NCBI GenBank assembly: GCA_027382625.1
Contig: JAJKFJ010021011.1
Location: forward strand, 169,527-233,526
Source: Tetmemena sp. SeJ-2015
Taxonomy: Eukaryota > Ciliophora > Spirotrichea > Sporadotrichida > Oxytrichidae
Length of the DNA stretch: 64,000 bases
Direction of reading: 5' to 3'
The position numbers were made by a program, and so were the translations under genes. Under the pieces are notes generated by a model, which worked only from the letters and a program-made list of their open reading frames with translations, made no database searches and was not told the DNA's origin. Each line of letters opens with the position of its first letter. The stretch's first letter is position 1. Of the stretch, positions 1 through 12,500 are shown in pieces.

Positions 1-198
1 TTTGACCCAAAAGATTGAGTAGTCATCACCACCATCTATTATAGAGAAGAAGTCAAGTGGGCAGTCTTCAAACGCCAAATAAATCCCAGCTGAGATTTTT
101 GGAGATTAACACAGCAGCAGCAATAGAACAATTGAGACCCTGAAAAGAAGAGCTCTTCACTTAACTCTGGAGTGAAGTTAGAGAATTCTTAGAGCTCG

Positions 199-3100
199 AT
201 GCGCTCTTCTGTTGCCTCACTCTCCCTTAACGCTTGTAAGTTATTTGCTACAATGAAAAAGAACTGGCTGGTGTTGCAGCTCTTTCTTGTTCGACATTTT
301 TACTTGTTGGAATATTGTCTTGATATAAATTTAGCTTCGATGCTTTCTGGGAAGTCGCTGCTAATTTCTAAGAGGAGTTCAGGCAAGAAGCAAGTGCTCA
401 AGCAAGTGATTGCGTTCGGGAGTGACGAGTCAATTCACGCAAATCGTAAGTTGCCTTTTCGAATTCTTTAGGACAGTAAAAATATACCGAGGGTGGAGTG
501 AGGGATCACATACTCTTTGGGCCTTATAATTATTTTAATTTCCAGAAGGAGGAGATCCGAGAGTAACAATTTTTATTTAGCCAAAAACATAAACAAGGTG
601 CGACTCACCAGGTACACCCTCATCAGCTTTGTGCCACTGTCACTACTCTACCAATTCAAAAGAGCGGCAAACATCTACTTCCTGCTCATCACTATATTCA
701 CTTTCATGCCATTCACTCCCAAGGTAAATAGTCAAAATAATGATTATCTCTATATATAAATACCATAATGGATTTTCATCTATAAAATGGGCCACTTATA
801 GTAGTCCAATTATATAATCGTCTCTAGAAGTTTCTTTCTCGTGATTATAAATTTTTTTAATAGGATCCCTCGTCTATGATTGGAACTTTTCTCTTCGTCC
901 TTATTCTCACAATCATATAGCAATAAATGAATAAGCATAATTGGTGCGAAATCAATTGAAATGAATGCTGAAGGAGGCATTTGAGGATTCTTAAAGGTAT
1001 AAAATGCAGAATGATTTGAATGGGAAGAAAGCCAAGATATTTAACTACGAAACCGGAAAGTTTGAATTAATGAAGTAAGTTATAAAAAAAGGGCTTAATA
1101 GGGGAGTGCTGGTTTGTTTAAATTTATTATTTTTAGATGGGAGAGCATGAAAGCTGGAATGATTATAAGGATGGAGAAGGACTATGAAGTCCCTGCAGAT
1201 GTGTTACTCCTATACTCATCTAACATTTCTGGACTCATTTTCGTGGACACTATGGCATTAGATGGAGAAACTAATTTGAAAGAGAAGGCCGCTATATGCG
1301 AATCCTTTGATGAGAAAATTGTTGGCTCACTCAAAGGAGAAATAACGGTTGATTCACCAAATGAGTTACTCGATTACTGGGAGGGCTTTGTCCAGAGTCC
1401 TTAAATTCCTTAGAAAGCACCCTCCACTATAAAGAACCTAGTGCTGCGTGGCTCGTTCGTGAGGAATACTAAATTTGCCTATGGCATAATAATATATACA
1501 GGCATGTAGACTAAGATCCTCAAGAATCTCAAGAAACCTCCTCACAAGGTTAGTAACGTCATGAAGAAGATGAATCAAATGCTCTACACAGTTTTCGCCT
1601 TCCAAATTATTCTAGTTGTGCTGTTTGCTGGCTTGAACTACAATTGGGCTTAAGCGAATTACGGGCTGCATGAGGAGACTGGCTAAGACGCAGGCCAAGC
1701 TACTTTTGTGAACACTTTCTTGATTTAAGTGCTAGTGTTCTGGGTGGCTTACTCGCATTTGATCCCCATCAGTCTCTATGTCATCATTGAGTTGCTAAAT
1801 TAGGCAGAGTTACCTCATCAACAATCTTTATTCCTATAATGATACATTAGTTGAATGCTATTAAACAAAGATGTGGAGTTGTATGACAAGGAGACAAAGT
1901 CCTTCGCGAACTGCAGAAACTCAGACCTCATAGAGGAACTTGGCTAGGTAGGAGATGATATTCAGTGATAAGACTGGAACCCTCACCATGAACAAGATGA
2001 TTTTCAAAAAGTGTCAGATTAACGGAGGACAGGATAGCTGACGACACACCCGCTCTGAATAATCCGCAAACTGACCGCACAGAGTCGAACAGTGAGGACA
2101 ACATTGATGGAATGAACATCAATGGAATTAAGTTCGTCAAGCAAAGACTAAAAGAGGAGTATAAGAGATATCTCAGGAGATACAAAGACCCTAATCACTC
2201 CATATACAACTACCCCTATAAACTAATTAATAAAGATAGGAAAGTTTATTACTAGTAAATGCTTTGAGTTTATGAACTTTGTACTCCTTCTCGGCCTTTG
2301 CCATTCTGTTGTCTGCGATATCGACCTTGATTATAATACTCATTTTTTGATATTCTTCTATCATAGCATACTAATTGAACTATAAATTGTCTCCTATTAT
2401 CAAATTTAAGCTTGAAACTAAGGAGATAAGATACTAGGCAAGTTCTCCAGATGAATTAGCTCTGGTTTAGGGAGCCAGAGACTTTGGCATAGAGCTGAAT
2501 AAATTGATAATATATGAACTTATCATCATCTTCATCATAATCCATTTATTTTTGTAAGCTGGTTTCAAGGAACCAACAAGCTAGAGATAAATAACAAGAT
2601 CATGGATATAAAGGAGAACTACAAGATAGTGGCGGAGTTTCCCTTTGACAGCACTAGGAAGTGCATGAGTGTCATAGTAAGGGACTAATTCCTCAAATAC
2701 TACCTCCTCACTAAAGGAGCAGACTCTGTACTCATGGACAAGATCAGTTTCGAAAAGTCTAAGAAAGAGAGTAAGCCATTTCTCTATTTGCTTTAATGAT
2801 AACTTATTTAGACTTGCAAAAAAATGTGCTTGAAGACTTGTCACAGTATTCGAGAGAGGGATATCGAACTCTAGTGATGGCGATGCGTCAAGTACCAGAG
2901 GAGGAGTTCATCAACTATAACAAGATATACTCTAAGCTAGTCAACTCTAACAGCCCTTACAAAGATAAGAAGATCACAGAGCTCTATGTCAAGATGGAAA
3001 AGAAGCTGAGGTACCTTGGCTGCACAGCAATAGAGGACAAGCTTCAAGATGGAGTGCCACAAACTATAGCCATGCTAATCAAGGCAGACATTAGATTCTG

Positions 3101-5129
3101 GATGCTGACAGGAGATAAGCTAGAGACTGCAATTGAAATAGCAAAGTCTTGCAGGATCATCCTAGATGGAAATTAGCTCCTTATACTCTCAACAAACGAC
3201 TTCGAAATCCTTAATAGAACTCTTGAAAACCAGTTGGAAATTTAAGGTTTAGACGTTGAAAAGAAGGTGAAGTCCCTCAAACATTTTGATCAGCAGAATA
3301 TGGTCATAGCTATTGATGGGTCGACTTTAAACTTAGTGCTTGAAGATCCTGAGCTTGAACAAAAGTTCTTTTATGTCTCACTGGTAGCCAAGTCAGTCAT
3401 CTGTTGCAGAGTTTCACCCAAGCAGAAAGGCAGACATAGTGGCTCTCTATAAAAAGAGAGGAACTTGGGTGACCATGAGTATAGGAGACGGAGCAAATGA
3501 TGTCTCCATGATCTTAGAGGCTGACATCGGTATTGGTATCAAAGGTAAAGAAGGAACTTAAGCAGTGAGAAACGCAGATTACGCTATCTCTCAATTCCGC
3601 TTTCATCTAGAAGTTGCTGCTTGTCCACGGTCACTGGGGTTACAGAAGAGTAGCTAAGATGATTTGCTTACTACTTTTACAAGAATGTAGTCCTAGTATT
3701 CACAGAAATCTACTTTGCAACTCACAACGGATTCTCAGGCTAGATTTTCTTTGCAGATTGGCTTCCTATGCTCTATAATGCTATCTTCACAAGCTGGCCT
3801 TGCCTTCTCGCTTTTAACTATGAGCAGGATGTTAATCCTCACTATGCCTACAGATATCCAATCACTTATATCCTGCTCCATTTTGTAACAATCATTCAAT
3901 AAATACTTATAAAGCAGGTTAGGAAGGCAGGTATTTTAACTTTACAATATTCTGGCGTCAAATTATTCTCGCAGCCTGGCACGGAGTTGCCGTCTTCCAT
4001 GTTACTATGATGTCTGCTATGATGAATCCCATCGACTCAAGTGGCTTAACTCGCGAGCACTGGTATTATTCCACTATCGCTTTTACTCTCATTAAATAAG
4101 ATGAGTTGATGTCCATATAATAAAATCATTATACACATAGTGAGCTATAAGCTATTCTTGGAGTCAAACTACTTTCAATTTGAAAATTTCTTTTTATACA
4201 CTTTATAGTAGAGTGCTCTTATACACATTTAAAGTTTAGATATTTTTCTCAGCAGATCAGATCTCTGCTAGTGTTTCAGTTCTCGCTGAATGGAGTTATG
4301 AATATTATCATTCATGATCAGTAGAATGAGATATGCAATTTTTATGCCAGCTGTGCTAAGTGGCATGAAATTTTGGCTGTTGAATGTGACGATGCCGTTC
4401 ATCTGCCTGCTACCAGACTTCTTACTTAAGCATGGACGAGCCATCTTCTACCCCTACCCGGCTGAGAAGATCATGATCGAGCAAAAGAAGAACCCTCATT
4501 ACTCCTTCTTAGAGACCACTATTAAGTCCAACATTAATCCAACCAAATCGATTATATGGTTAATGTTTTTCTATAATCAAGTAGTGAATGAGTTCTTGAC
4601 TAATGTGATGCGCAAGAATAAAAGTTACGGGCACCTGACCTCCAAGGCACTGAGTGAGATGGAGAAATAGAGTGTGGTGTCGGGAGTACTATCTTAATCT
4701 TCAAGCATGAAGCGCCTTAGTCCCAAAAACAAGGATTTGCACTTATTCTATCAAAATCATCTTTAGTTTAAGATATACATAAAGGATAACTTGGAGAAAT
4801 ATCGCCCTCCTTCTTCGCAAAGAAGGGAAAGATAAGTTTCAAAGATAGATAAGTCAGACTTCTCTGCGGAGAGGCCTGAGGAACCTACTCCGGGAGAATA
4901 AAAGAGAGCGTCCGACTTAAAAGCGCAGCGAGAGAGAAGAAAGTCAAAGCGTCAAGAGAAGGTTGCAGCTGCGGCAGGGGATGTGTCTCCAGAGTATTAG
5001 AATAGAAACAAGCTGGGGAAATACTCTCCTGAGCAAGAGGAAGCCAACAATGTTTGGAGTAATGGATAATTAGATATATTTTCCTATGAAGATGAATGTA
5101 CAAGTAGGAGCCTAGGAATTCCAACTTGA
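199..5129 (+). CDS. P4-type ATPase (phospholipid flippase), interrupted by introns and IESs
   Basis: Encodes a P4-ATPase, which moves aminophospholipids to the cytosolic leaflet. Read with TAA/TAG as Gln it shows the family in order: the N-terminal RYTL..F.P.SL.YQF.RAANIYF segment (about 600-700), PSSMIGTF near 866, the actuator motif [11 protein letters not shown] near 1260, the phosphorylation motif SDKTGTLT near 1967-1990, the nucleotide-binding motif SSPDE near 2445, the hinge GDGAND near 3487 and C-terminal membrane segments to about 4600. Clear introns: 724-863, 1075-1136, 2771-2811. At least four IESs interrupt it (914-966, 1825-1868, 2331-2415, 3871-3911). Single-base frame breaks near 1812, 1950, 2037, 2235 and 3430 look like sequence errors. 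The first ATG is taken as the start; 236-334 may be an intron. The frame ends in TGA at 5127, but a one-base shift would run it into the acidic region that follows. Family call is certain; exact ends are not. Confidence 0.9.
914..966 (+). other. IES in P4-ATPase, pointer AAT
   Basis: AAT occurs at 911-913 and 964-966. Removing the interval with one copy joins ACA-ATG-CTG-AAG and gives [10 protein letters not shown], the family's TM-x-KEA motif; unspliced, the frame runs into TGA. The pointer is short, so its exact bases rest on the restored protein. Confidence 0.7.
1825..1868 (+). other. IES in P4-ATPase, pointer AACAA
   Basis: AACAA at 1820-1824 and at 1864-1868. Precise removal joins LIN to [11 protein letters not shown], the stretch expected just before the DKTGT motif. 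The interval is AT-rich and holds TGA codons in the coding frame. Confidence 0.75.
2331..2415 (+). other. IES in P4-ATPase, pointer CTTGA
   Basis: CTTGA at 2326-2330 and 2411-2415. Removal joins CHSVVCDID to [15 protein letters not shown], restoring the CHTV...YQASSPDE arrangement of P4-ATPases. Confidence 0.78.
3871..3911 (+). other. IES in P4-ATPase, pointer ACTTATA
   Basis: The 7-bp repeat ACTTATA stands at 3864-3870 and 3905-3911. Removal joins AYRYPITY to KAGQEGRYFNF in frame, in the loop before the C-terminal membrane segments. One of the clearest pointers in the window. Confidence 0.88.
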
Positions 5130-5130
5130 C

Positions 5131-7142
5131 AACTAAAGAAACAAGCCTCGAAAGTCATAAAAAGCAGAAGTCGCTAATCAAGAGCGGGAAGAAAAGAGTA
5201 GGAAAAAGAAGATAGCAGAGAAGAAAGTGAGTCAAGATGTTCAAGAGTAAGAAAGTGGAGGTGATGGCAGTGGAAGTCAAAACCTGAATCAGAGTGATAT
5301 TCTAAATGCCTCCACTTCTTAGTTAATGGGTCTCAATCCTAAAAAGGGAGAAAAGAGAGCAGAGGAGAAGGAGAATAGGAGACTTGCAAGAATGAAACTT
5401 ATTATTCTTCTTCTTCATAAAGTTGAAGTATAGTTTGAATGGCTGAAAAGGAGAAGGAAGAGAGAAGGCGCGCAGCTGAGAAGAATAAGAAGAGAGGCGA
5501 TTAAAGCACGCACTAGTTACTGCTGAACGAAAGCAAGTATCAGTCAGGAGCTGAAGGCCCAGAGGACGAAGAAGCAGTTGAGGAATAAACTTTATCTACA
5601 ACTGGTTTGAAGTCCAAGCTCAAGAATCAGCTGAAGGAGAAGTAACTTCAAAAAGAGAAGGATAAGTAGAAAGCCATGAGGAGGGAAAGAGAAAGACAGC
5701 GTCAAGAAGAGGAGGAGGAGGATTAAGACGAGGAAGAAGAAGAAGAGTATGATGAAGAAGAGGAGGAAGGTGATGAAGAATATGACGATGAAGAAGACTA
5801 AGAAGAGTACGACGACGAAGAGGATGATGACGACCAGGATACTCAAGATGAGGAGGAAGAAGAGGAGGAGCAGCAACAGTAAAAGGGAAGAAGAGGCAAC
5901 AAAGAGCCGCACTAGCAGGAGAGGACGAGGGGCATGAGTCAGATGAGGGAACAGAGCTACAAGGAGAGGAAGAAGAAGCTGATGGAGAACATCAAGAAGG
6001 ATCAGCAAAAGCAGAGAAAGGAAGAAGCCGATTTCATGAAAGCCTCCTACCACTCTACCAAGTCCAATCCAAGTGATTGTATACTGATCTATGTTCCTTG
6101 TAGTATGATTATTGGTAAACAACAACCTCTCACTCTCAAAGATAGACGAATTTAACATCAAAGCAGAGAGGCAGAGGAATAAGAAGGAGGACAAGAACAC
6201 CAAGCGAGCTGTGAAGGACCACCTCTATGGGCGTGTGGCAGGCAACTCTAAGATAGTCTATGAAAATGCAAAGGTCAACCTCAACACCAACAGTTCCAGC
6301 TCCGACAAGAGACTCCTTTATTTAAGAACTGAGATTTGAATATCATCTTAACATATAAGGTATATAGATACCACACATGATATCGTTCCAAGGATTCTCA
6401 TAGATATCGGACACCACAACCAATTTGGGATCCAACTACCCCTTAGGTAACTTGGCGCTTGCATCTCACTACTCTAATCTAAACTTACCGCCTGAAAGGT
6501 TGAGGCAGGAGGGTCATCCTTTAGAGAAGGGTAATATGGGTAGCACCTTTGCCTCGAGCACAAAAATCAAGACTAAGAAAATGCCGAAGCGGTATGTGCA
6601 AAAGTACAGAGACCTCATCAATACTCAAGGAGGGGACAGCACTGCTTAGATGTAGAATTAATCTAGGGAGGGCGAGAGTGCTGAGTAAGAAGCTTTGAGG
6701 ATGGCGAGCGGCTTCTAATTTTAAAATCAAACGAGTGGGTAGGACCTTAATCAGCTGCAGCAAAGAGTTTACGTGACTGGCTCTCATTTCAGAGACGCCA
6801 TAGCATTTTAAAAGCGCACTTTAAATACTTAGTTGATTATATATGGCCATGCCTAGTAACTTGGATAGAGCTATGGATTCGAGCATCATGAGCAGAGATA
6901 TAAGGTAGTCCAATCAGGCCCTCATCCAAAATACTTCAAATTATATAGTAAAAGGATTTTAGTTATAGCAATACTGAAAATGGAAGATCAATGACACCCT
7001 TGACTGAGAACTTCAGACCACCAAATAGCAGTAGAACTCCCATCCCTCAAAACCGCAACCCTCTTCCTGGTGCAATTCCTCAGCCCATTCAAAACCAAAG
7101 GATCCACACTTAAAATGATGAATCGAGGTTCAAATATAAATG
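5131..7142 (+). CDS. Highly charged, acidic low-complexity protein or tail of the P4-ATPase
   Basis: Not recognised as a family. The ciliate-code frame is rich in K, E, R and Q, then carries a dense Glu/Asp block at about 5705-5870 with interspersed Tyr and Gln, a basic coiled-coil-like stretch, and an S/N/Q/P-rich C-terminus ending in TGA at 7140-7142. The frame is restored across two IESs (5395-5441 and 6063-6141); further breaks lie near 6335-6415 and 6850-6970. The first in-frame ATG is at 5326, but the frame is open upstream to the P4-ATPase stop, and a single-base shift at about 5127 would fuse the two. It may therefore be a very long cytosolic tail of the flippase or a separate acidic protein. 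The opposite strand shows long open frames here, which mirror the Glu/Asp repeat. Confidence 0.6.
5395..5441 (+). other. IES in charged gene, pointer GAATG
   Basis: GAATG at 5390-5394 and 5437-5441. Removal joins NRRLAR to MAEKEKEERRR in one open frame; left in place the frame changes register and meets TGA at about 5528. Confidence 0.7.
6063..6141 (+). other. IES in charged gene, pointer AAG
   Basis: AAG at 6060-6062 and 6139-6141. Removal joins SYHSTK to IDEFNIKAERQR and keeps the basic coiled-coil frame open. The short pointer makes the exact boundaries less certain. Confidence 0.55.
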
Positions 7143-7555
7143 ATCCACTTTCAAAATATCATAATGAATTGAGTTTTAATTAAATTTTCCTTTTTTAATT
7201 GCTTTATTTATTAAATAATTTTAAGTAGATGGAGAAAATTAAATTTAATAAAACATCAATGGAAGCTATAACAAATTTATATTATGAAATCAATTATAAA
7301 TTATGAATATAAAAAATATTATTTCTTGGGCTTATTCATTCTAATATAATCTTGTAAAAAATATTACGAATTAAAAATTATCTGATCTTCTTTATAGAAA
7401 TTAAGAATTTAATATAATTTTTGAAGCAAGTTCAATAGTTGTATAGAAATACCATTTGGAAAAGGTTTCAGCGCACCTCCGAGAGAGCTCTTGCAAAAAG
7501 TATGAATAAGACAATTAATTTTATTTCATTTTTTTTTCTTCGAGAATCATTATTG
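7143..7555. other. AT-rich non-coding spacer
   Basis: No coding signal on either strand. AT-rich sequence between the end of the charged gene and the first DPH2 block. The missing DPH2 start could lie at its right edge but was not found. Confidence 0.6.
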
Positions 7556-7562
7556 ATTGATG

Positions 7563-7673
7563 AGTTAGTATAGCGCTGCAGTTCCCAGATTCCCTCCTCA
7601 CTGACTCCACTGAAGTTTACATGTATATGCTAGAAAACTTCCCAGACAAGTACTTCTATGTACTCGGTGATAC
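7563..7673 (+). CDS. DPH2: DPH2 N-terminal block (inverted relative to the middle of the gene)
   Basis: DPH2 partners DPH1, the radical iron-sulphur enzyme of the first step of diphthamide synthesis on elongation factor 2. This plus-strand block encodes IALQFPDSLLTDS...FYVLGDT, the family's N-terminal QFPD and LGDT motifs. The coding stretch stops at GATAC followed by a splice donor GTAAGT at 7674. The matching acceptor and the next residues (SYGECC) are on the opposite strand at 9010/9009, so the block must be inverted relative to the rest. A TGA lies just upstream at 7560 and no start codon was found, so the N-terminus is presumably in another segment. Confidence 0.85.
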
Positions 7674-7789
7674 GTAAGTCAACAGAAACATAAATTAACA
7701 TAAAAATTATGGAGGACTTGGCAACTCTTGATCTATTATGTAAATGATTAAAATAATATTATTTCTTCAGCATATATTTTAAATTAATT

Positions 7790-9009
7790 GTGACCACAGT
7801 GATGTTGAATCGCTTGAATGGAATCAAACTAGTCTCTGGGCAGCTCACAACCACATACAAATCGATCTATAAAATTCAATTCATTATAGTCTAAACATGC
7901 ATAGAATTTTCTGCAATTCAAAACAAGAGTCATTTACAAAAATCAACTTACGAATTAGAAGTTTTTTAGCTTGGGTTCATTAAGCTTCCCAATAAGCACT
8001 TCATAAAATTTCTTTCCTTTCTTCAACAGTGAAAGCTTCAGTTCATTTATTATTTCCTAAAAAGGATTAAAGATTAAGAAAATCTTTCCTACCATATAAT
8101 TATCAACTGCAACAGTGCCAACTAGTATTCCTATGACCTCCGCATCTCTTATCTTCTCAATATTGTTGAATCTCTGTGTGAGTTGCCTATTTATGTCTCT
8201 CTTAGCTATCTAGCTCAACTCTTGAGTGGCTATGCTGTAAGTCAAAAGCTAAGGTATGTCTTAACTTGCTCCAACGCACAGAGTCAGAGAGTTAATAAAA
8301 ATGCCTGCTCTAATCTAAGATATAGAAATAAGAGAGTTGATCAAACTAGATGCTACAGAGAGCACATCATCCATGTCTTCAGAGCTAATTTGTCTTTCAC
8401 TTATAAAAAGAACACATTTCTTTGTGTCCTTGTCTTCATGCCCTATTTCGAAACTTCTACCAAGCAGCTTCAGTTAATCCGATTATTCAGCTTTATTCTG
8501 TGAGTTGTTTATTTGAGGAATGAGAGTAAACTTCTGGGAATCAACTGTTCCTAAGATGACTTTGAAATTAGGTTGTTCCTATTCGAAATACTGTGATAGT
8601 TGAGATAGAATATGGTCTCCAAGACCAAGGAGTTAGCTGTCTAGGTAAACTAATAGCAGGCTTGAGTTTGCATCGTCCTTTGAAATTTAAGAGGGTAGCT
8701 AGCTCACTAGACTCTCAAGATTAGATTGCAGGTCAATAATAAAGAGACAATTAAATAATAATGATCACCCTGGGGGATAGTTTCTGGAAGTAAACACAGT
8801 TGATTATATTTAGAGATCTTACATGTTTGCAAGAAGTTTACGTAGAGAATTTCTTTGTCAGGTCTCGTGGGCGATTTAGAGGCAGTGGAAAGACAGCAAG
8901 GGCCAAAGTGAATAATACTTATTATTATAGAGTATTTAATTGAATGATCATGTCGTTGCTATTCAGATGACTTGCATTCACATCGTCAATGCAACATTCT
9001 CCATACGAC
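7790..9009 (-). CDS. DPH2: DPH2 central block
   Basis: Read on the minus strand from 9009, this gives YGECCIDDVNASH, then HFGPCCLS after removal of an IES with pointer ATTCA, the FL..T strand, a long middle region, EVIGILVGTVAVDNY, EVLIGKLNEPKLKNF and finally DLYVVVSCPETSLIPF. These match the GTL..NY, GK.N..KL.NF and CPE(N/T)SLI motifs of DPH2. It starts at a splice acceptor (9010) whose donor is on the plus strand at 7674. It ends in an 11-bp repeat (7790-7800) that also starts the C-terminal block at 15261. Small introns or IESs interrupt it near 7880-7950, 8060-8095 and 8750-8830. Confidence 0.88.
8909..8940 (-). other. IES in DPH2, pointer ATTCA (TGAAT on plus)
   Basis: TGAAT at 8909-8913 and 8941-8945 on the plus strand. 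Removal joins NSNDMII to HFGPCCLS, restoring the conserved H(Y/F)G.(A/C)CLS motif. Confidence 0.75.
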
Positions 9010-9014
9010 CTAAA

Positions 9015-9556
9015 GATAAAGCATTAAAGTTATTTCGCTTGCTTAATTCAAGAGTTGCATAATAACCATTTAAAATTGAGCTTTAATTTCTTGCCATATA
9101 GAAAAAGAGTAACTCGGAAATTAATGTGATGACTTCTAAAGCGGGGGCTAAATCTAATTATTTTGTGAAAATCTCATATGATGCCAATATTATGACTTAG
9201 TATTTTGACTTAATAGTTCTGCCTCTTTATTGCTCAACCGTTTAGAAACATTTCATTATTTATAAATTTAATATAACTGAACCATATTTAAGATTCAACT
9301 CTTTATTGAATGATGACTAATATTCCTTACACTTTTAAATTTATTTAGTTGATCTTGCATCACGAAGATGATCTAAAATTAGAATTGACAATTTTTAATT
9401 TCTTAAAGTTAAATTGCAAATGCAACCCAGAAAAATTAAGCCTGGCCTTTTTAGATAATTTCAACTTTTATTTCTTTATGCGTATGATAGTTTGGGATAC
9501 CTTTTTCTGAAGTAGTTTATTGTATATTCTTCTTGAGATAAGTTTGAAGATTAAAA
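9015..9556. other. AT-rich non-coding spacer
   Basis: No supported gene. It follows the start of the minus-strand DPH2 block, so its left edge is probably the rest of the split DPH2 intron. Confidence 0.5.
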
Positions 9557-12500
9557 ATGTCTTAAAAGCGGTAGCCACTTCCCTCTACTTAGAGACAGCC
9601 TTAACCCAAGAGCTCAACTCAACCCATTTTAGGATCTAAGATGTCCAATAGTATCAAGCAGCAATAACTCAAACTCAAGGAACAACTGTAGCGAGAGTAA
9701 ACTACTAAGAGTTTAAATTCTCAAAACGGACCTCCTCCTGATCATTTTCTAAAGGCTTATCTTATTTTGTGAATATGCAAAACTATATAAGCTTATTTAT
9801 TATCCCAACCAGATAAATATCGATTAGAAATTTCAAAGTTTCACTGGCATTTAATAGTAACCAGCTCACAATAGCAACCACTTCAGCTAAACTCAAACTT
9901 TTAACAACCTAAATTAGCATATCCTTGGCTCATTCCAGCCCAAGACAATGCTCTCAACTTTGTAAAACTTCAACCTTAATAACTCTGCGACTGCCCTCTC
10001 CTATTAAACTTTCAACTAGACCTAGCCACTAAAGCCAACCCTCTAAATCCTGCAGTCTTAATCCCTTAACAACTTTGGCAATGATAGAAATCACATCATG
10101 CAGTGCGGCAGCAATTAAAGCAGCGTCTAAAAGTAGTAAGCAGGTAAGAAGAGCAGTTCTAAGACGAGGAGAGTTCAAGTGCTGGATTAGGAGTCAGAGA
10201 ATATCAAGCCATTCCACCCATCCATCCCAGATCACGTACCAGATCAAGTCCAATTAATCACCCAAAATAAGTTACTGCAACAGCTCCTCAAAAATACTAA
10301 CTATAAATAAGGTGGAGATAAGACAAAGAAGTAGCAAAATTAGCATCACCTGAACTTGAGCAAGAATTCTTTTGATGCGAGGAGTGAGCACAGCAGAGAG
10401 GAGATCACCAAAGTGAGTAAACTATTTCAGAACAGGAAAGCCTCACATCAGCCATAGCTTGATGACAATTCTGAAATATTTCAGTCCGGATCGAGTGTGG
10501 AAGTCAAGAAACTAGGAAGCATTATCAGCATCAATACAGTAGGTGGCTATTATTAATTAAGAAGCTTTTAACAATCGTTTTAAGTTTACAAACTTATGGA
10601 AAAATAATAATCCTTTTAAATTGCTTTAACTTCATTAAGATAATGTTGTATAAGCTTTTCTTCACATTATATATTTGTGGCTAGATGAGGAGCAAGATGA
10701 GTTAGAGCGCTAAGTCTGTACGAAACCCCTCCTCCCAAAGAATTACTAAACCCCTGATTAATTAAGCTCACAATTAAGACGATCAGACAGCAAGTGGTGT
10801 GGATTATTAAAACTAACAGTTTTCTTCGAATTAATTAAGAGCAGGGGCAATTAATTTGGAGCCCTAACAGTAAAAATAATTATATTAAGATCATCAGATA
10901 TAAAACATGATGGCCGCAGATAGCAAACTCATGCGCCAAATTTAACTCCATCATCAACAGCTGTAGTTTACATAGAAACCCTCCCATTAAAAGCTCACCA
11001 ATAATACATAAGCGCAAGGACTCTACCTCAATAACTTTAGCGAGTTGAATGACAACATGAGCTCGGGTGGTGGAAATATTCCAAGTTAGAAGAAAAGACC
11101 AAGTAGCAAAAGGGGAGGAGGCAACGGATCTGCAAATGGCCAACAGTCAGCCACGAATCAGCATCAAAAGAGCAATCTAGAGAGATTTATGAGCAACACC
11201 AACTTATTTCATAACTAGATGGGGCTCTAGAGTCAACAACAACTTGCTAACAATGCGGGACTTAGTTACTCTCAATCTCAGAGTCATATCAAACTAAAAA
11301 CCAACTATTCTAAGTCAAAGAGAGGAGGAGGAGGTAATTAAGATTCCAACAATCAAATCAATAGAATTAGACATGGGTTTTATAATAGAGATACAATTTT
11401 CTTATGATCAAATTGCTCAAAAGATGGCGCAGTCTATGAATATTGCAAACTTCAAAAATTTACTAGCTTAGTAAAGCAGCTAAAAACAAACCATATAAAA
11501 GAAGCAAGCCTCTGCCAAAAGTAATAACCAAGTACATCACTAACAAGCTTCATTTATAATATCAAATTTTATTTATGTTGAGCTTCTACTATGAATGCAC
11601 CTATGAATATGAATGCTGTATCTTCTACTTCTAATTTATTAACCTTCAATTCCATGGCAATCCCTTCTCAGATATATTATTGCAATATCTAGTTTTTATA
11701 AGGTCACTTTAAATAGATTTACTTTCTGTTATGAAATATATCTCATTTTAGCAGGTATTTCCTCATTTCCATCTTTAGTTTTCTATTTAAAAATATGTGC
11801 ATCTTTTTTAAAAACACAATAACAAAATCAAATACTTCCAACATCAGTTTCAATGGCTCTCTTGCAAAACAACTTCAGTTCTTAGAAAATCAATCACGAA
11901 GCTTTGAATTCTGCTTCAGTAGGCTAGATTAGGAATTAGAAGAACATTCAGGGCAGCACTTAGCAACGCGGTGGGAGCAAAGCGTTTTTGAAAGCCACAA
12001 TTGAAAACATGAAGCGCACAAATGAGCTTGTGAAATCTTAATAAATCCAGTTACAGCAACAGAACTAACTGATTTAGAATTAGCAGCATTAAATCATGAT
12101 GCAACAACAGCAGATCTTGCATCAGTCATAGTAGACAATATACACTCAATAATAAAAGCTTAGTGTAGAGTTAAATAGTTATTAATCTATTGCTCAAGGT
12201 GATTTGTAGAAGAGATCGATTAGAAGTTCAGAATAAGTGGACGTTAGCGAACACGATCTAATGTTATAAGAGTAGTATCAGCTCAATACAACTCCAGGTC
12301 CGCTATCAAACACTCATAATATCTCCCATAGTCGTGCGATAGCAAACAACCACACCAGTCAAAGTACCAAAAATAACTAAAGAGTGCAAGAGCTGATGGT
12401 AATCCAAAATCATTAGGCATTAAATGCACAAAGTAAGAATAATGGCTGTGTGGCAAGTCAAAGTGTATCTTAATTTTCTGCTGCAGAATCCACTCAAAAG

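Noticed and set aside
449..545. Ordinary GT-AG intron between IHAN and the NFYLAKN segment of the P4-ATPase
   Set aside because: Donor and acceptor exist but give the wrong phase for the conserved downstream frame; an IES with pointer AAT or an indel fits better, so no intron was called.
903..975. 8-bp repeat AAATGAAT as the pointer for the first P4-ATPase IES
   Set aside because: Joining at this repeat puts the reading frame out of register and reaches TGA; the shorter AAT join restores [10 protein letters not shown].
5592..6203. Long hydrophobic Leu/Phe/Val-rich reading frame on the minus strand
   Set aside because: It is the antisense of the Glu/Asp/Lys codon repeat (GAG/GAA/AAG) on the plus strand; no membrane-protein pattern independent of that repeat.
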